From assembly GCA_910585275.1 (NCBI GenBank), contig CAJUCW010000035.1:1-38995 (forward strand): 38,995 bases of DNA, in the 5' to 3' direction. The notes below the pieces were generated by a model. The model was not told the origin of the DNA, searched no databases, and worked only from the letters and a program-made list of their open reading frames with translations. Each line of letters opens with the position of its first letter. Within the stretch, counting starts at the first letter, position 1. The position numbers were made by a program, and so were the translations under genes. Source of the DNA: an uncultured Muribaculaceae bacterium. Its GTDB lineage: Bacteria; Bacteroidota; Bacteroidia; Bacteroidales; Muribaculaceae. Shown one piece after another: positions 17,557 to 25,050 of this stretch.

Positions 17557-18024
17557 TTAAAACGTGGGTACGGGCTCACGGAATTTAACCTTGAACCGGC
17601 TTGCCTGTACTCCCTCTTTCCATAGATATGTGATAGGTTTGTAGGCCGGACTTTCCACAAAGAACATCCGCATCGTGAGGTCCAGCTCGGTAAAGTGTAT
17701 GTTGAGCCAGCCGTCTTCGCCGGTCTTGAGGAAGGTTATGAAATCCATGTAACGACGTAGCCACTCGCTCTTGGTTTCGGCGAACAGGGCGAAATGGAGA
17801 GTTACATTCCGCTCCTCGTTCTTGACCTCAAGACGCGATGAGTATTTGGAACCGTTCTCTTCCCGGATATTGACCGCCACATGGCTCTTGACCTTGGAGG
17901 CTGTCATGATGGCCGTAAGGTTCTCCCGGCCACCCTTCTTCTCCTCGGTCAGAAAAGCTCCGAACTCAGTCCATATATCAGTGCCGTTGATTACGACAAG
18001 GTTTTTCAATGCCTCGGTATCCAT
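17557..18024 (-). CDS. Distal tail (Dit)-like protein
   Basis: A 155-residue beta-rich protein between the tape measure and the hub, the canonical place of a distal tail protein that forms the hexameric ring joining tube to tip. The start codon lies one base after the tape-measure stop codon, so translation is coupled. Visible features are a hydrophobic opening (LKNLVVINGTDIWTEFGAFL), alternating strands (VKSHVAVNIREENG, RNVTLHFALFAE), and a C-terminus of the type VKFREPVPTF. There are no catalytic motifs. The function is inferred mostly from gene order, size and fold appearance. Confidence 0.6.
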   Translation of the reverse strand: MDTEALKNLVVINGTDIWTEFGAFLTEEKKGGRENLTAIMTASKVKSHVAVNIREENGSKYSSRLEVKNEERNVTLHFALFAETKSEWLRRYMDFITFLKTGEDGWLNIHFTELDLTMRMFFVESPAYKPITYLWKEGVQASRFKVKFREPVPTF

Positions 18025-18025
18025 G

Positions 18026-21000
18026 CTATTTCGTCTTTATTCCGTCCCTCATAATCTTCTTTATATCCTCGGACAGAGTTTCGAGTTTTTCGGCTGCTTT
18101 GCCCGTGTTCTCCTCAATCTTCCGGAGGGTGTCAGATGCCGCGCCCCATTTGGCTGTCACATCCTCGATATTGTCATCAATCGAGGAAAGGTGCATCTGA
18201 GCACTGACAAACAAGCCTTCAAGTTTAGTGCCTTGGTCTTGACTCATGGCGGCATAACTGCCGGCTTTTCCGGATTGACCCGAGCCACTGCTTTCGGGTT
18301 CGTACCCCATAGCGTCCGCAATGGCATCGCGCTCGGCAATGGCATCATCGACAATCTTCTTATAGCTGCTACGGAGCGATGCAAGTTCATGTTCATCGAG
18401 CTTGCCGTCATCGGCCATCGCGTCTGCGAGGTTCTTGTACCACTCCTTGAGCATATCGCTGTACTTCTCACTCATGAGACTTTCAACGATGGTGCCGAAC
18501 AGCAGCTCATCGAGGTTCTCTCCGAAGGACTCAGCATCAGACTCCATATCGAGCAACTGACTCTTGAAGTTATCCCGTAGGCTGCCGAACGACATTCCCG
18601 TGAGCTTTTCCCGGAGAGCGTCCTGAAGCTCATCGATCTGCCTGTAATAATCGATGTAGTCATCCATGTATTGGGCGGCGTCCTTGTAACCGTCATCAGC
18701 GAGGGACTTTATTTTGGAGTATAGGTCGTTGGCTTCGTTAAAGACCTTTGCCATATCCTCGCTTGACAGTCCGAAGAAGGCTCCTGCGCTTGTGATGTCC
18801 TTGCCGGTGATGTCGCTGATGCGTTTCCAATCGGCAGAGGACATACCTTCATTGATTTTATAATTTGTCGAATGATGGCCACCAATACCAAGGAATCCGT
18901 TGCTGTAAGCAGACGCGGAACGGGCCATCATCTCCTGGGTGTTCGCCATCGACTTCTCAAGCAACTCCCTCTGACGGTTATACACATCCTCCGCGTCTGC
19001 CACCGAGCCCTCTTCCATCTTTTCAGCAAGGTTGTCGATGGCCTTCTGCAAGTCCTTGTTGGAGTTGGTGAGATACTCTATGTCTTGAGCAAGGGTCTTA
19101 TCGCTGTCGCCGCTCCCGAACCATGAGGAGAAGCCTCCCCACGTGATAGCGTCGAATATCTTCCCCACACCGCTGAGTATGCTTTGGCCGATAGTTACGA
19201 ACAGGTCGCCGGAGAGAATGTCATCGAGGATACCGCTCACCGCATTCAATACAGCGTCAAGAACACCGCTCATCACCACACTGATTCCGTCCTTGAATAT
19301 GTCGATTATCTCGACTATCCACCCAACGATGGGAACCTTCTCCAATGCTTCGGAAACCTTGCCGAATGTCTCCTTTAAAACTTTGGGAGCATCTTTAAGC
19401 CCTTTCACGCCGTTGCCGAATTCTATCAGGCCCTGGTAGGCGCCGCTCACGCTCCCGCTCACAAGCTTCTGCAATCCTCCTACAACCCCGTCCATCGAGT
19501 TCTTGAGTGCGGTCGCAGTATCCGTAACCGCCCGTTGCGCGGCATCGGCGGTTCCTTGCAATGCCTCTACATTTTTAGCGGCGGCACTCTCATTCTCCTG
19601 CGCTGTAGCCATTGCGGATTTAGCCGCCTCTTGCTCGGCTTCAGTTCCCTCCGATTGCGCACGGACATACTCCTTTTGCGCTTTTTCAAGTTCGGCAAAG
19701 CATTTCCCATATTCCTCCTGCGCTTCATGAAGACGGGCAACCGCTTCCTGGTAGTCGTTGATTTCATTGCCGAGTTTTTTGAAGCTGACATTGTTCGCAC
19801 CGCCAAGCGACATCTCCATCTGGCGTATCGCATCGATGAGAGCCTCTTGGCTCGCATGGTCGGAGTTCTTGAACTCATCGGTCTGAACATATCCCTTGGC
19901 ATCGGCAAGAACGGGAGATATGACCTTATTGAACATACTGCCGAACTCACCGAACACAATCCCCCAATCAATATTTGATTTAAGTTCCTGCGCCTTGACT
20001 CCGGCAAGGAGACTGTCACGCTCCCGGCCAAGTGTCTGCTTTTCGGTCTCACTCCCGGCTTTTTTTATCTTCTCGGCATACTCGGCTGTAATAGCGAGCT
20101 TCTGCTGTTGGTATGTTCCATACTGCCGGAGCTGTTCCTGCATGAGTGCGAATTCGGCACGATACGTATCAGCTATTGCCCGTTGACGTTTTGCCTCGTT
20201 GAGTTCAGTCGCACGGTCTATCTCATCCTGCTGTTCCACGCTCAAGGCGCTACCGAGTCCAGCTTTTGCATTCTCAACCTCCCAATCGCTTTTCTGTTTG
20301 GCAAGAACATTTTTGCGAGCCGCATATTCGTCATCAATCTGCTTGAGTTTCTTCTGCAAGCCTTCATCCATAGCCTCGGTTTCGGCTTGATCGTTTTCCT
20401 GCTGAAGTGCGACAAGTTCCTGTCCGAGTTTGCGCTGAAGCTCAAGTTTTCGCGAAGCCTCCCGCTCCTCTTTCTGCAGTTGCCTGTCTGCGGCCTGTGA
20501 ATCCTTATCGGTTCCCGGCTTCACCTTGTCATATTCCTTTTTGGCGACATCGACGGCATCCTTGAGTTCCTTTGCCTTCTTCTCGAATTCCTCTTGGGAC
20601 AATGAATTCGAGGAGTCTTTGATAAAATCGTTGTATGCTTTAAGAGCGTCTTGGTATGTCTTTTTTGCCGAAGCAGCCCAATCCGCAGAACTGTCCTTGG
20701 GTTTGTTCCGTTGGTTTTGCTCAGACTGTAGTTTATTGAGCTGATACTGTAATTCCTCCCTTGAATATGTCCCGTTCAGTTGCGTGGTAGAACGTGAGAT
20801 TGTACCATAATTCTTCTCCTCAAGTTTCATTCTCGCAAGCAAATCCTGCCTGCGCTTTATCTCTGCGGCGAGAGTATCGTTGCTGATGCCTGTCAGGTTT
20901 TCAAAGTATGAGTTGACATCGTTTTTACGGATTTGAGTTTTAAGAGATTCCCGTTTGCTGAGAAGCATCTTTAATTCTGCATCCTCGGACACAGTTCTTC

Positions 21001-22444
21001 CTTTTGAGACACCTGACACATAATACGATCCGGCCGTGGGACGTTCCCCTTTGGCCTCAAGTTCAGCGATACGTTTATTTACCGAGGCCAATTCATTCTC
21101 CGGGCGCGTGATAAACTTCTGCCCATCGAGGGCAGCAATCTCTTCCTTGATTTTTTTGATGTTTTTGAGTTTCTCATACTCGGTGTCATACTTGGCAAAG
21201 ATGTCCGGGTACTTCATCTCAAGTTTATTAAGAGCCTCACGGCGAGTATCTGTAGAGATGGCTTCATCTCCGGCAATCGAACACAGTTCCTCAATCTTGC
21301 GACGGTGCTCTTCCTCAGCCTCGATGACCTTCTCCTTTTGTTTCTGATAATCCTCCTCTGCCTCCTTGAGCCGCTCGGTTTCGGTCTTCATCGATACAAG
21401 TGCAACACACACTCCGGCAAGCAATGTCGCAACGAGGACGTAGGGATTTGCAAGCATGGTGGCGTTGAGCATCTTCTGTGCCTTCTCGACGAGCAGCAGC
21501 CAATTGTAGTGAAGAGCCTCGGCAGCGGTCGCCCAACCTTTCATGGCAACCACAGCTATGATTGTTGTGCGATAGACTCCGTATGTGCCGACAAGAGCAA
21601 GAAGGATACGGCCAAAACGCTCGTAATTCTCAATCATATACGACACGCCGGAGAGCGTCGAATTGATGATGCCCTCTGACTGCTGCCCGATTTCATTGAA
21701 CATCATAAAGACGGCATCCTCGATATTGGAGATTTGACCGGTGATGGTCTTGGACTGCTCCTCCATAAGACCACCGAACTTGCCGCCTTCATCGGTAAGG
21801 CTTTCGATAACTTTCTGAACTTCGGGAAATCCGACTTTCCCGGCTTCCACCAATTCCTTGACCTTGCTTTCAGCCACCCCGAACTGTTTTGCGAGTTCCG
21901 AAATCATCGGGATGCCTCGCCCTGTAAACTGATTGAGGTCTTGAGTGTAAAGTCTGCCCTGTGCCATCGTGGTGCCATACAGATACACAAGGTCATTCAA
22001 TGGCACGGACAATCCGGCGGCGATGTCGCCAAGTCTGATAAGGGTTTCATTTACCTTCTCCGCCTCGAGTCCATAGGCAAGCAACTGCTTTGCTCCATTG
22101 GCTACATCCTCAAGACCGAAAGGAGTAATGGCAGCTGTACGCACCAACTGCTGCAACAGTTCATCGGCTTGAGAGACGCTTCCAAGCATGGTTCTGAAAG
22201 CGACCTCAAGCTGCTGAACTTCTCCCCGGACGGTAGCGATTTTTGATACAAGTTCCTTTATGGCAAAAGCACCCGCAAGCCGACGGAAGGTCTTATCCAT
22301 CGACTGTGTGGTCTTGTCGAGCTCCTGCATATCGCGGTTGGCCGCTTTCGCATCATTGCTGAGATTGGACACGCCGCTCCTCGCACGGCTCACTCCTTGC
22401 GATGCCCTGTCGTTCAAAAGTATCTCAATCCGTACCGGCTCCAT
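18026..22444 (-). CDS. Tail tape measure protein
   Basis: A 1,472-residue tail length ruler and scaffold. At about 1.5 angstrom per residue it predicts a tail near 220 nm. The N-terminus carries the tape-measure N-terminal domain (TMLGSVSQADELLQQL, TPFGLEDVANGAKQLLAYG, YLYGTTMAQGRLYTQDLNQF; residues about 85-190). Hydrophobic segments follow (about 280-305 and 335-357, for example LLALVGTYGVYRTTIIAVVAM), then very long coiled coils rich in Lys, Glu, Gln and Ala (360-960), and a hydrophobic helical region (about 1,060-1,150, VPIVGWIVEIIDIF) of the kind thought to insert into the host membrane during DNA entry. It starts 5 nt after the frameshifted chaperone stop. No peptidase or lytic domain was noticed. 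Confidence 0.93.
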   Translation of the reverse strand: MEPVRIEILLNDRASQGVSRARSGVSNLSNDAKAANRDMQELDKTTQSMDKTFRRLAGAFAIKELVSKIATVRGEVQQLEVAFRTMLGSVSQADELLQQLVRTAAITPFGLEDVANGAKQLLAYGLEAEKVNETLIRLGDIAAGLSVPLNDLVYLYGTTMAQGRLYTQDLNQFTGRGIPMISELAKQFGVAESKVKELVEAGKVGFPEVQKVIESLTDEGGKFGGLMEEQSKTITGQISNIEDAVFMMFNEIGQQSEGIINSTLSGVSYMIENYERFGRILLALVGTYGVYRTTIIAVVAMKGWATAAEALHYNWLLLVEKAQKMLNATMLANPYVLVATLLAGVCVALVSMKTETERLKEAEEDYQKQKEKVIEAEEEHRRKIEELCSIAGDEAISTDTRREALNKLEMKYPDIFAKYDTEYEKLKNIKKIKEEIAALDGQKFITRPENELASVNKRIAELEAKGERPTAGSYYVSGVSKGRTVSEDAELKMLLSKRESLKTQIRKNDVNSYFENLTGISNDTLAAEIKRRQDLLARMKLEEKNYGTISRSTTQLNGTYSREELQYQLNKLQSEQNQRNKPKDSSADWAASAKKTYQDALKAYNDFIKDSSNSLSQEEFEKKAKELKDAVDVAKKEYDKVKPGTDKDSQAADRQLQKEEREASRKLELQRKLGQELVALQQENDQAETEAMDEGLQKKLKQIDDEYAARKNVLAKQKSDWEVENAKAGLGSALSVEQQDEIDRATELNEAKRQRAIADTYRAEFALMQEQLRQYGTYQQQKLAITAEYAEKIKKAGSETEKQTLGRERDSLLAGVKAQELKSNIDWGIVFGEFGSMFNKVISPVLADAKGYVQTDEFKNSDHASQEALIDAIRQMEMSLGGANNVSFKKLGNEINDYQEAVARLHEAQEEYGKCFAELEKAQKEYVRAQSEGTEAEQEAAKSAMATAQENESAAAKNVEALQGTADAAQRAVTDTATALKNSMDGVVGGLQKLVSGSVSGAYQGLIEFGNGVKGLKDAPKVLKETFGKVSEALEKVPIVGWIVEIIDIFKDGISVVMSGVLDAVLNAVSGILDDILSGDLFVTIGQSILSGVGKIFDAITWGGFSSWFGSGDSDKTLAQDIEYLTNSNKDLQKAIDNLAEKMEEGSVADAEDVYNRQRELLEKSMANTQEMMARSASAYSNGFLGIGGHHSTNYKINEGMSSADWKRISDITGKDITSAGAFFGLSSEDMAKVFNEANDLYSKIKSLADDGYKDAAQYMDDYIDYYRQIDELQDALREKLTGMSFGSLRDNFKSQLLDMESDAESFGENLDELLFGTIVESLMSEKYSDMLKEWYKNLADAMADDGKLDEHELASLRSSYKKIVDDAIAERDAIADAMGYEPESSGSGQSGKAGSYAAMSQDQGTKLEGLFVSAQMHLSSIDDNIEDVTAKWGAASDTLRKIEENTGKAAEKLETLSEDIKKIMRDGIKTK

Positions 22445-22449
22445 AGAGA

Positions 22450-22899
22450 TTAGGTATTAAGTTTGCTGCGGAAAAATCCGACAATATCATTTGCCTCATC
22501 CTCTGCACTGGCGGTGGATGAACTGCCGCCTGTCCCTTTTACCTTGCGCCGGACATAGCGCGGAGCGTCGCTGAGCATCATTATCAAGGCTTGATAATTC
22601 ACTCCATCGAGGATGTATCTGACGCTCCAGCCCGTTGCACTTGCAATCTGCCATACAAACCCGAAGAGGCTATGGGAACCTTCATACTCGGTTCTTAACT
22701 CCCCTTCCTTTTTTGGCTCATCCTCAGCTTCATCGGATTCGTCCGCTCCGCCGATCTGATAATACTTATAAAAGGGTCTGTTCCCATCAGCGACACGAAT
22801 CGCTTCATTGCTCCAAGCAGATAGTCGTTCCGCATGAAATTGCGCACTGCCCACGCCGTAGGCCGCAACAGAAACTTCCGGGCGAAAAGACTGCGACAC
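22450..22899 (-). CDS. Tail assembly chaperone, frameshift extension (gpT-like)
   Basis: A 149-codon frame overlapping the 3' end of the upstream chaperone frame in the -1 phase. Its own N-terminal 43 residues look unnatural. From about FYKYYQIGG onward it reads as a real acidic-then-helical domain (ADESDEAEDEPKKEGEL, LFGFVWQIASATGWSVRYILDGVNYQALIMML). It is most likely expressed only by -1 frameshifting at the CCCTTTT heptamer, giving a fusion of about 246 residues, as in lambda gpGT. That protein binds the tape measure and recruits tail tube subunits. The stop lies 5 nt before the tape-measure start. Confidence 0.75.
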   Translation of the reverse strand: MSQSFRPEVSVAAYGVGSAQFHAERLSAWSNEAIRVADGNRPFYKYYQIGGADESDEAEDEPKKEGELRTEYEGSHSLFGFVWQIASATGWSVRYILDGVNYQALIMMLSDAPRYVRRKVKGTGGSSSTASAEDEANDIVGFFRSKLNT

Positions 22900-23189
22900 A
22901 CTGTGTACGCAATCATTCGGGATACCGCTCGCCCATGCTTCGACAGAAACTCCATCTCCTGCTCTTTAGTAAATGACCACATCTGCTCACTCGTCACCCC
23001 CATCGACAGATATTCACGCGCTATCAGTATCTGCCCGGACAGACATGGCCGCCTCATCGTCAGGCTTATCTCAACGGGCTGTTTCCTGAACGGAAGGCGC
23101 AGACGCATGAGCGGTACGACGACACCTGCATCGAGCAGAGCGTCCGCACCTTCCATTTGGATATGCCTTACCGTAGCCTCGTCCATCAT
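22695..23189 (-). CDS. Tail assembly chaperone (gpG-like)
   Basis: A 164-residue protein whose start overlaps the tail tube stop by 4 nt. It sits between tail tube and tape measure, the position of lambda G. It contains a basic beta segment (PLMRLRLPFRKQPVEISLTM) and helices (TSEQMWSFTKEQEMEFL, RPTAWAVRNFMRNDYLL). Its final 24 residues after TDPF (ISIIRSAERTNP to RKGS) are read only when no frameshift occurs. The short form probably outnumbers the extended form, as in other long-tailed phages. No family name can be assigned from the sequence alone; the assignment rests on position and on the frameshift arrangement. Confidence 0.75.
   Translation of the reverse strand: MMDEATVRHIQMEGADALLDAGVVVPLMRLRLPFRKQPVEISLTMRRPCLSGQILIAREYLSMGVTSEQMWSFTKEQEMEFLSKHGRAVSRMIAYTVCRSLFARKFLLRPTAWAVRNFMRNDYLLGAMKRFVSLMGTDPFISIIRSAERTNPMKLRMSQKRKGS
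22770..22776 (-). promoter_or_regulatory. Programmed -1 frameshift slippery heptamer C CCT TTT
   Basis: On the minus strand the zero frame reads GAC CCT TTT ATA at codons 138-141 of the gpG-like gene. C CCT TTT fits X XXY YYZ exactly, and slipping back one base gives CCC TTT TAT AAG, which enters the long open frame of the gpT-like extension. A possible weak stem (ATCGG to CCGAT) lies about 14-38 nt downstream. Confidence 0.8.
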
Positions 23190-23683
23190 GAGCCGGTCGA
23201 GACTGTGTCGGTGATTTTGTAGGGTGCGCCGCCGTCAGCAGGTTTGTTGACCTTGAGCTGACATTCGAGCTTGGATACTTCGGTAAGCGTGAGCTTGCCG
23301 CCGAGGTTGCCGAGCAGCGCGCCGTTGGGGACGGTCACAGTCTGGCCGGATACAAGGTTGATGACACATTCTCCGGAGTTCTGAACGAGTTCGGCTGGAG
23401 CTTCCCAGCCCGTGTAGTTGGGTTTGGTTCCGAGAAGTTTGCCACCGAGAACCTTCTGAATATTCTCGTAGTTGAGCTGTATGATGTTGAAGGTCGGTGC
23501 AATCTGACCGTTCTTCTGTGCGAGGGATAGAACCGGCGCATCGGGAACCTGCTCGGCCTCGATGTCAACGGATTCGGGTTTTGTGCCACCCCAGTCCCAC
23601 GAGCCTTTCTCGATGTAACCGATTTCAAAACCGGCAAAGGTAACCTTGCCGATACCATACATGAAGTCTTTATTCTTTGCCAT
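23186..23683 (-). CDS. Major tail (tube) protein
   Basis: A 165-residue beta-rich protein (KVTFAGFEIGYIEKGSWDWGG, PTFNIIQLNYENIQKVLGG, VINLVSGQTVTVPNG, LTLTEVSKLECQLKVNKPA). Size, composition and position directly upstream of the tail chaperones and tape measure fit the tail tube subunit that stacks as hexameric rings around the tape measure. Its start overlaps the end of the spanin-like gene by 14 nt. No membrane or signal sequence is present. No sheath protein precedes it, which marks the tail as non-contractile. Pfam membership cannot be verified here. Confidence 0.75.
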   Translation of the reverse strand: MAKNKDFMYGIGKVTFAGFEIGYIEKGSWDWGGTKPESVDIEAEQVPDAPVLSLAQKNGQIAPTFNIIQLNYENIQKVLGGKLLGTKPNYTGWEAPAELVQNSGECVINLVSGQTVTVPNGALLGNLGGKLTLTEVSKLECQLKVNKPADGGAPYKITDTVSTGS

Positions 23684-24266
23684 ATTGCTTTTTTGTGAGG
23701 ATGATTGTTACTGTTGTTAATACTCCGGCCACTAATCCCATGATGAATATTGTAATGAGATTTGCCAAAGGTTCCGAACATCGTTCTTGTTCGGTTCGAA
23801 GGTCGTTCTTATGCTGCTCAAGAGCGTCTCGTGCACGATAGTAGAGTTCTTCGTAATACTCGACTTCTCGCTGCAAGCTGTCGCAGGTGGCCGTCACATA
23901 TATGACTTCTCCACGCTTGGTGACCGCTGCGCTCGCTTGGCCGCTGTGTTTTGTATATGCGGCCTCCGATGGGAGTTTAAGGAGGCTGTCCACGGGTATT
24001 GAAATCTCCACCCGGCTCTCCGGCACCACCTCCTTTCGGGTCTGCTTTGTTACGGTAACCACGGAGTCTCGGTTCACCAAGACTTCGTCCGTCTGAGTCT
24101 GCTCCGTCTGAGTCTTTTTGGTTGTCGCGCAATTTACGCAGCACAGGACAGCCATCGGAATGAGGACAGCCGGAAGCAGCTTCGACAGCTTTGCGGAGAC
24201 GCGCCATCTCTCTCTTGGTAGAGGCCATCTCCTTTTTCGTTGCTTGTAAGTCTTCTCTGGTTGCAT
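23670..24266 (-). CDS. Lipoprotein with C-terminal membrane anchor, unimolecular spanin-like
   Basis: A 198-residue frame. A basic stretch (1-27) precedes a hydrophobic segment ending LLPAVLIPMAVLCCVNC, a plausible though non-canonical lipoprotein signal (candidate lipid Cys 42, 43 or 46), then ATTKKTQTEQ. A beta-like periplasmic part follows (VEISIPVDSLLKLPS, GEVIYVTATCDSLQREVEYYEEL), then a short coiled coil and a transmembrane helix at 168-191 (LANLITIFIMGLVAGVLTTV). An N-terminal outer-membrane lipid plus a C-terminal inner-membrane anchor is the u-spanin layout known from phage T1 gp11; spanins fuse the inner and outer membranes in the last step of lysis. The first 290 nt overlap the preceding membrane-protein gene in another frame. 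The start is uncertain: 24266 gives a long n-region, while the ATG at 24155 leaves too short a signal. Confidence 0.7.
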   Translation of the reverse strand: MQPEKTYKQRKRRWPLPRERWRVSAKLSKLLPAVLIPMAVLCCVNCATTKKTQTEQTQTDEVLVNRDSVVTVTKQTRKEVVPESRVEISIPVDSLLKLPSEAAYTKHSGQASAAVTKRGEVIYVTATCDSLQREVEYYEELYYRARDALEQHKNDLRTEQERCSEPLANLITIFIMGLVAGVLTTVTIILTKKQYGKE

Positions 24267-24519
24267 TGAGTTCCTCTTTTAAGGGTTTTACGATGTTCTC
24301 CATCAAAATCCGGGTTGCACTTTCGGCATTGGTAATCCGCACGGCCTCTGCATCCGCTCTTGCCTTTTCAGCATCAGCCTTCGCCGCTTCGGCATCAGCC
24401 TTTGCTTTCTCAGCTTCGGCATTGGCTTTACGGACCGTCGCCTTCATGGTAGCAAGAGCCAGCACAAGCGTTACGAGGCTACCACCGAGAAGTATGTTTA
24501 GTATTTCACTGAAGGACAT
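23977..24519 (-). CDS. Membrane-anchored coiled-coil protein of lysis cassette (holin or i-spanin-like)
   Basis: A 180-residue protein. One N-terminal membrane helix (ILLGGSLVTLVLALATM, about 10-27) is followed by an alanine-rich heptad repeat with tandem (A)KADAE units (about 32-60) and a second coiled coil (KPLKEELNATREDLQATKKEM). A conserved-looking Cys motif CPHSDGCPVLRKL (about 117-129) precedes a low-complexity tail that overlaps the spanin-like gene. It sits 24 bp after the amidase gene. The shape fits an inner-membrane spanin subunit (Rz-like) or an atypical holin, and sequence alone does not decide. The long out-of-frame overlap with a lipoprotein gene recalls Rz/Rz1. Confidence 0.7.
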   Translation of the reverse strand: MSFSEILNILLGGSLVTLVLALATMKATVRKANAEAEKAKADAEAAKADAEKARADAEAVRITNAESATRILMENIVKPLKEELNATREDLQATKKEMASTKREMARLRKAVEAASGCPHSDGCPVLRKLRDNQKDSDGADSDGRSLGEPRLRGYRNKADPKGGGAGEPGGDFNTRGQPP

Positions 24520-24543
24520 CGCTGTGATTGGTTTATTGGGTTG

Positions 24544-25047
24544 TTATTGGTTGATGCCGATGGATTTCAGCCACTCCGATACCTCGAAGCTCGGACACGC
24601 CTTCATCCATTCGGATGGTTCGATGATGCCATTGCCATTAAGGTCGGGCGACAGGTCGCGGTGACCTATGATCTTGACTCCTGGGAACCGTCGGTGGAAG
24701 TCGAGGACATAAGCGGCCATTGCTTTTTTCTGAGCAGCTGTCCGGGTATCCTTCGGCTGCATGGATTTATCGCAGCCTCCTGCATACACGATGTGTCGGC
24801 TGATAGAGTTGTAGCCCTTGGCTCCGTTGGTAACTTCCCACGGATCGACATTGGCATCCTCGTTATTATTCACAAGACGCTCGACTGTGCCGTCGAGCCG
24901 GAACAGGTCTGTATAGCCTACCTGCTTCCATCCCCTGCCACCGGCACTCACCGGGGAGCAGTGCATACGCCGTATGTCTGCGGCAGACACATCACGACCC
25001 TCCGGGGTGGCGGTGCAGTGGATTACGAGATACTTGAGCTGCGCCAT
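24544..25047 (-). CDS. N-acetylmuramoyl-L-alanine amidase endolysin (T7 lysozyme / Ami_2 type)
   Basis: A 167-residue endolysin that cuts the bond between N-acetylmuramic acid and L-alanine of peptidoglycan. Zinc ligands are visible: H10 (LVIHCTATPEGRDV), H129 (IIGHRDLSPD) and probably C151 (KACPSFEV). Y45 lies in the GYTDLF region and the HIVYAGG block is present. An unusual feature is DLNGNGIIEPSE at 135-146, which matches the EF-hand/dockerin calcium loop pattern DxNxNGxIxxxE and lies between two zinc ligands. No signal peptide is seen, so release needs a holin or membrane disruption. It starts 3 nt after the capsid stop codon and leads the lysis cassette, which is unusually placed between capsid and tail genes. 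Confidence 0.93.
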   Translation of the reverse strand: MAQLKYLVIHCTATPEGRDVSAADIRRMHCSPVSAGGRGWKQVGYTDLFRLDGTVERLVNNNEDANVDPWEVTNGAKGYNSISRHIVYAGGCDKSMQPKDTRTAAQKKAMAAYVLDFHRRFPGVKIIGHRDLSPDLNGNGIIEPSEWMKACPSFEVSEWLKSIGINQ

Positions 25048-25050
25048 ATA

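Noticed and set aside
5469..23683. Contractile (myovirus) tail as in Mu
   Set aside because: No sheath, baseplate wedge or spike genes are present; the order tube, chaperones, tape measure, Dit, hub is siphovirus-like.
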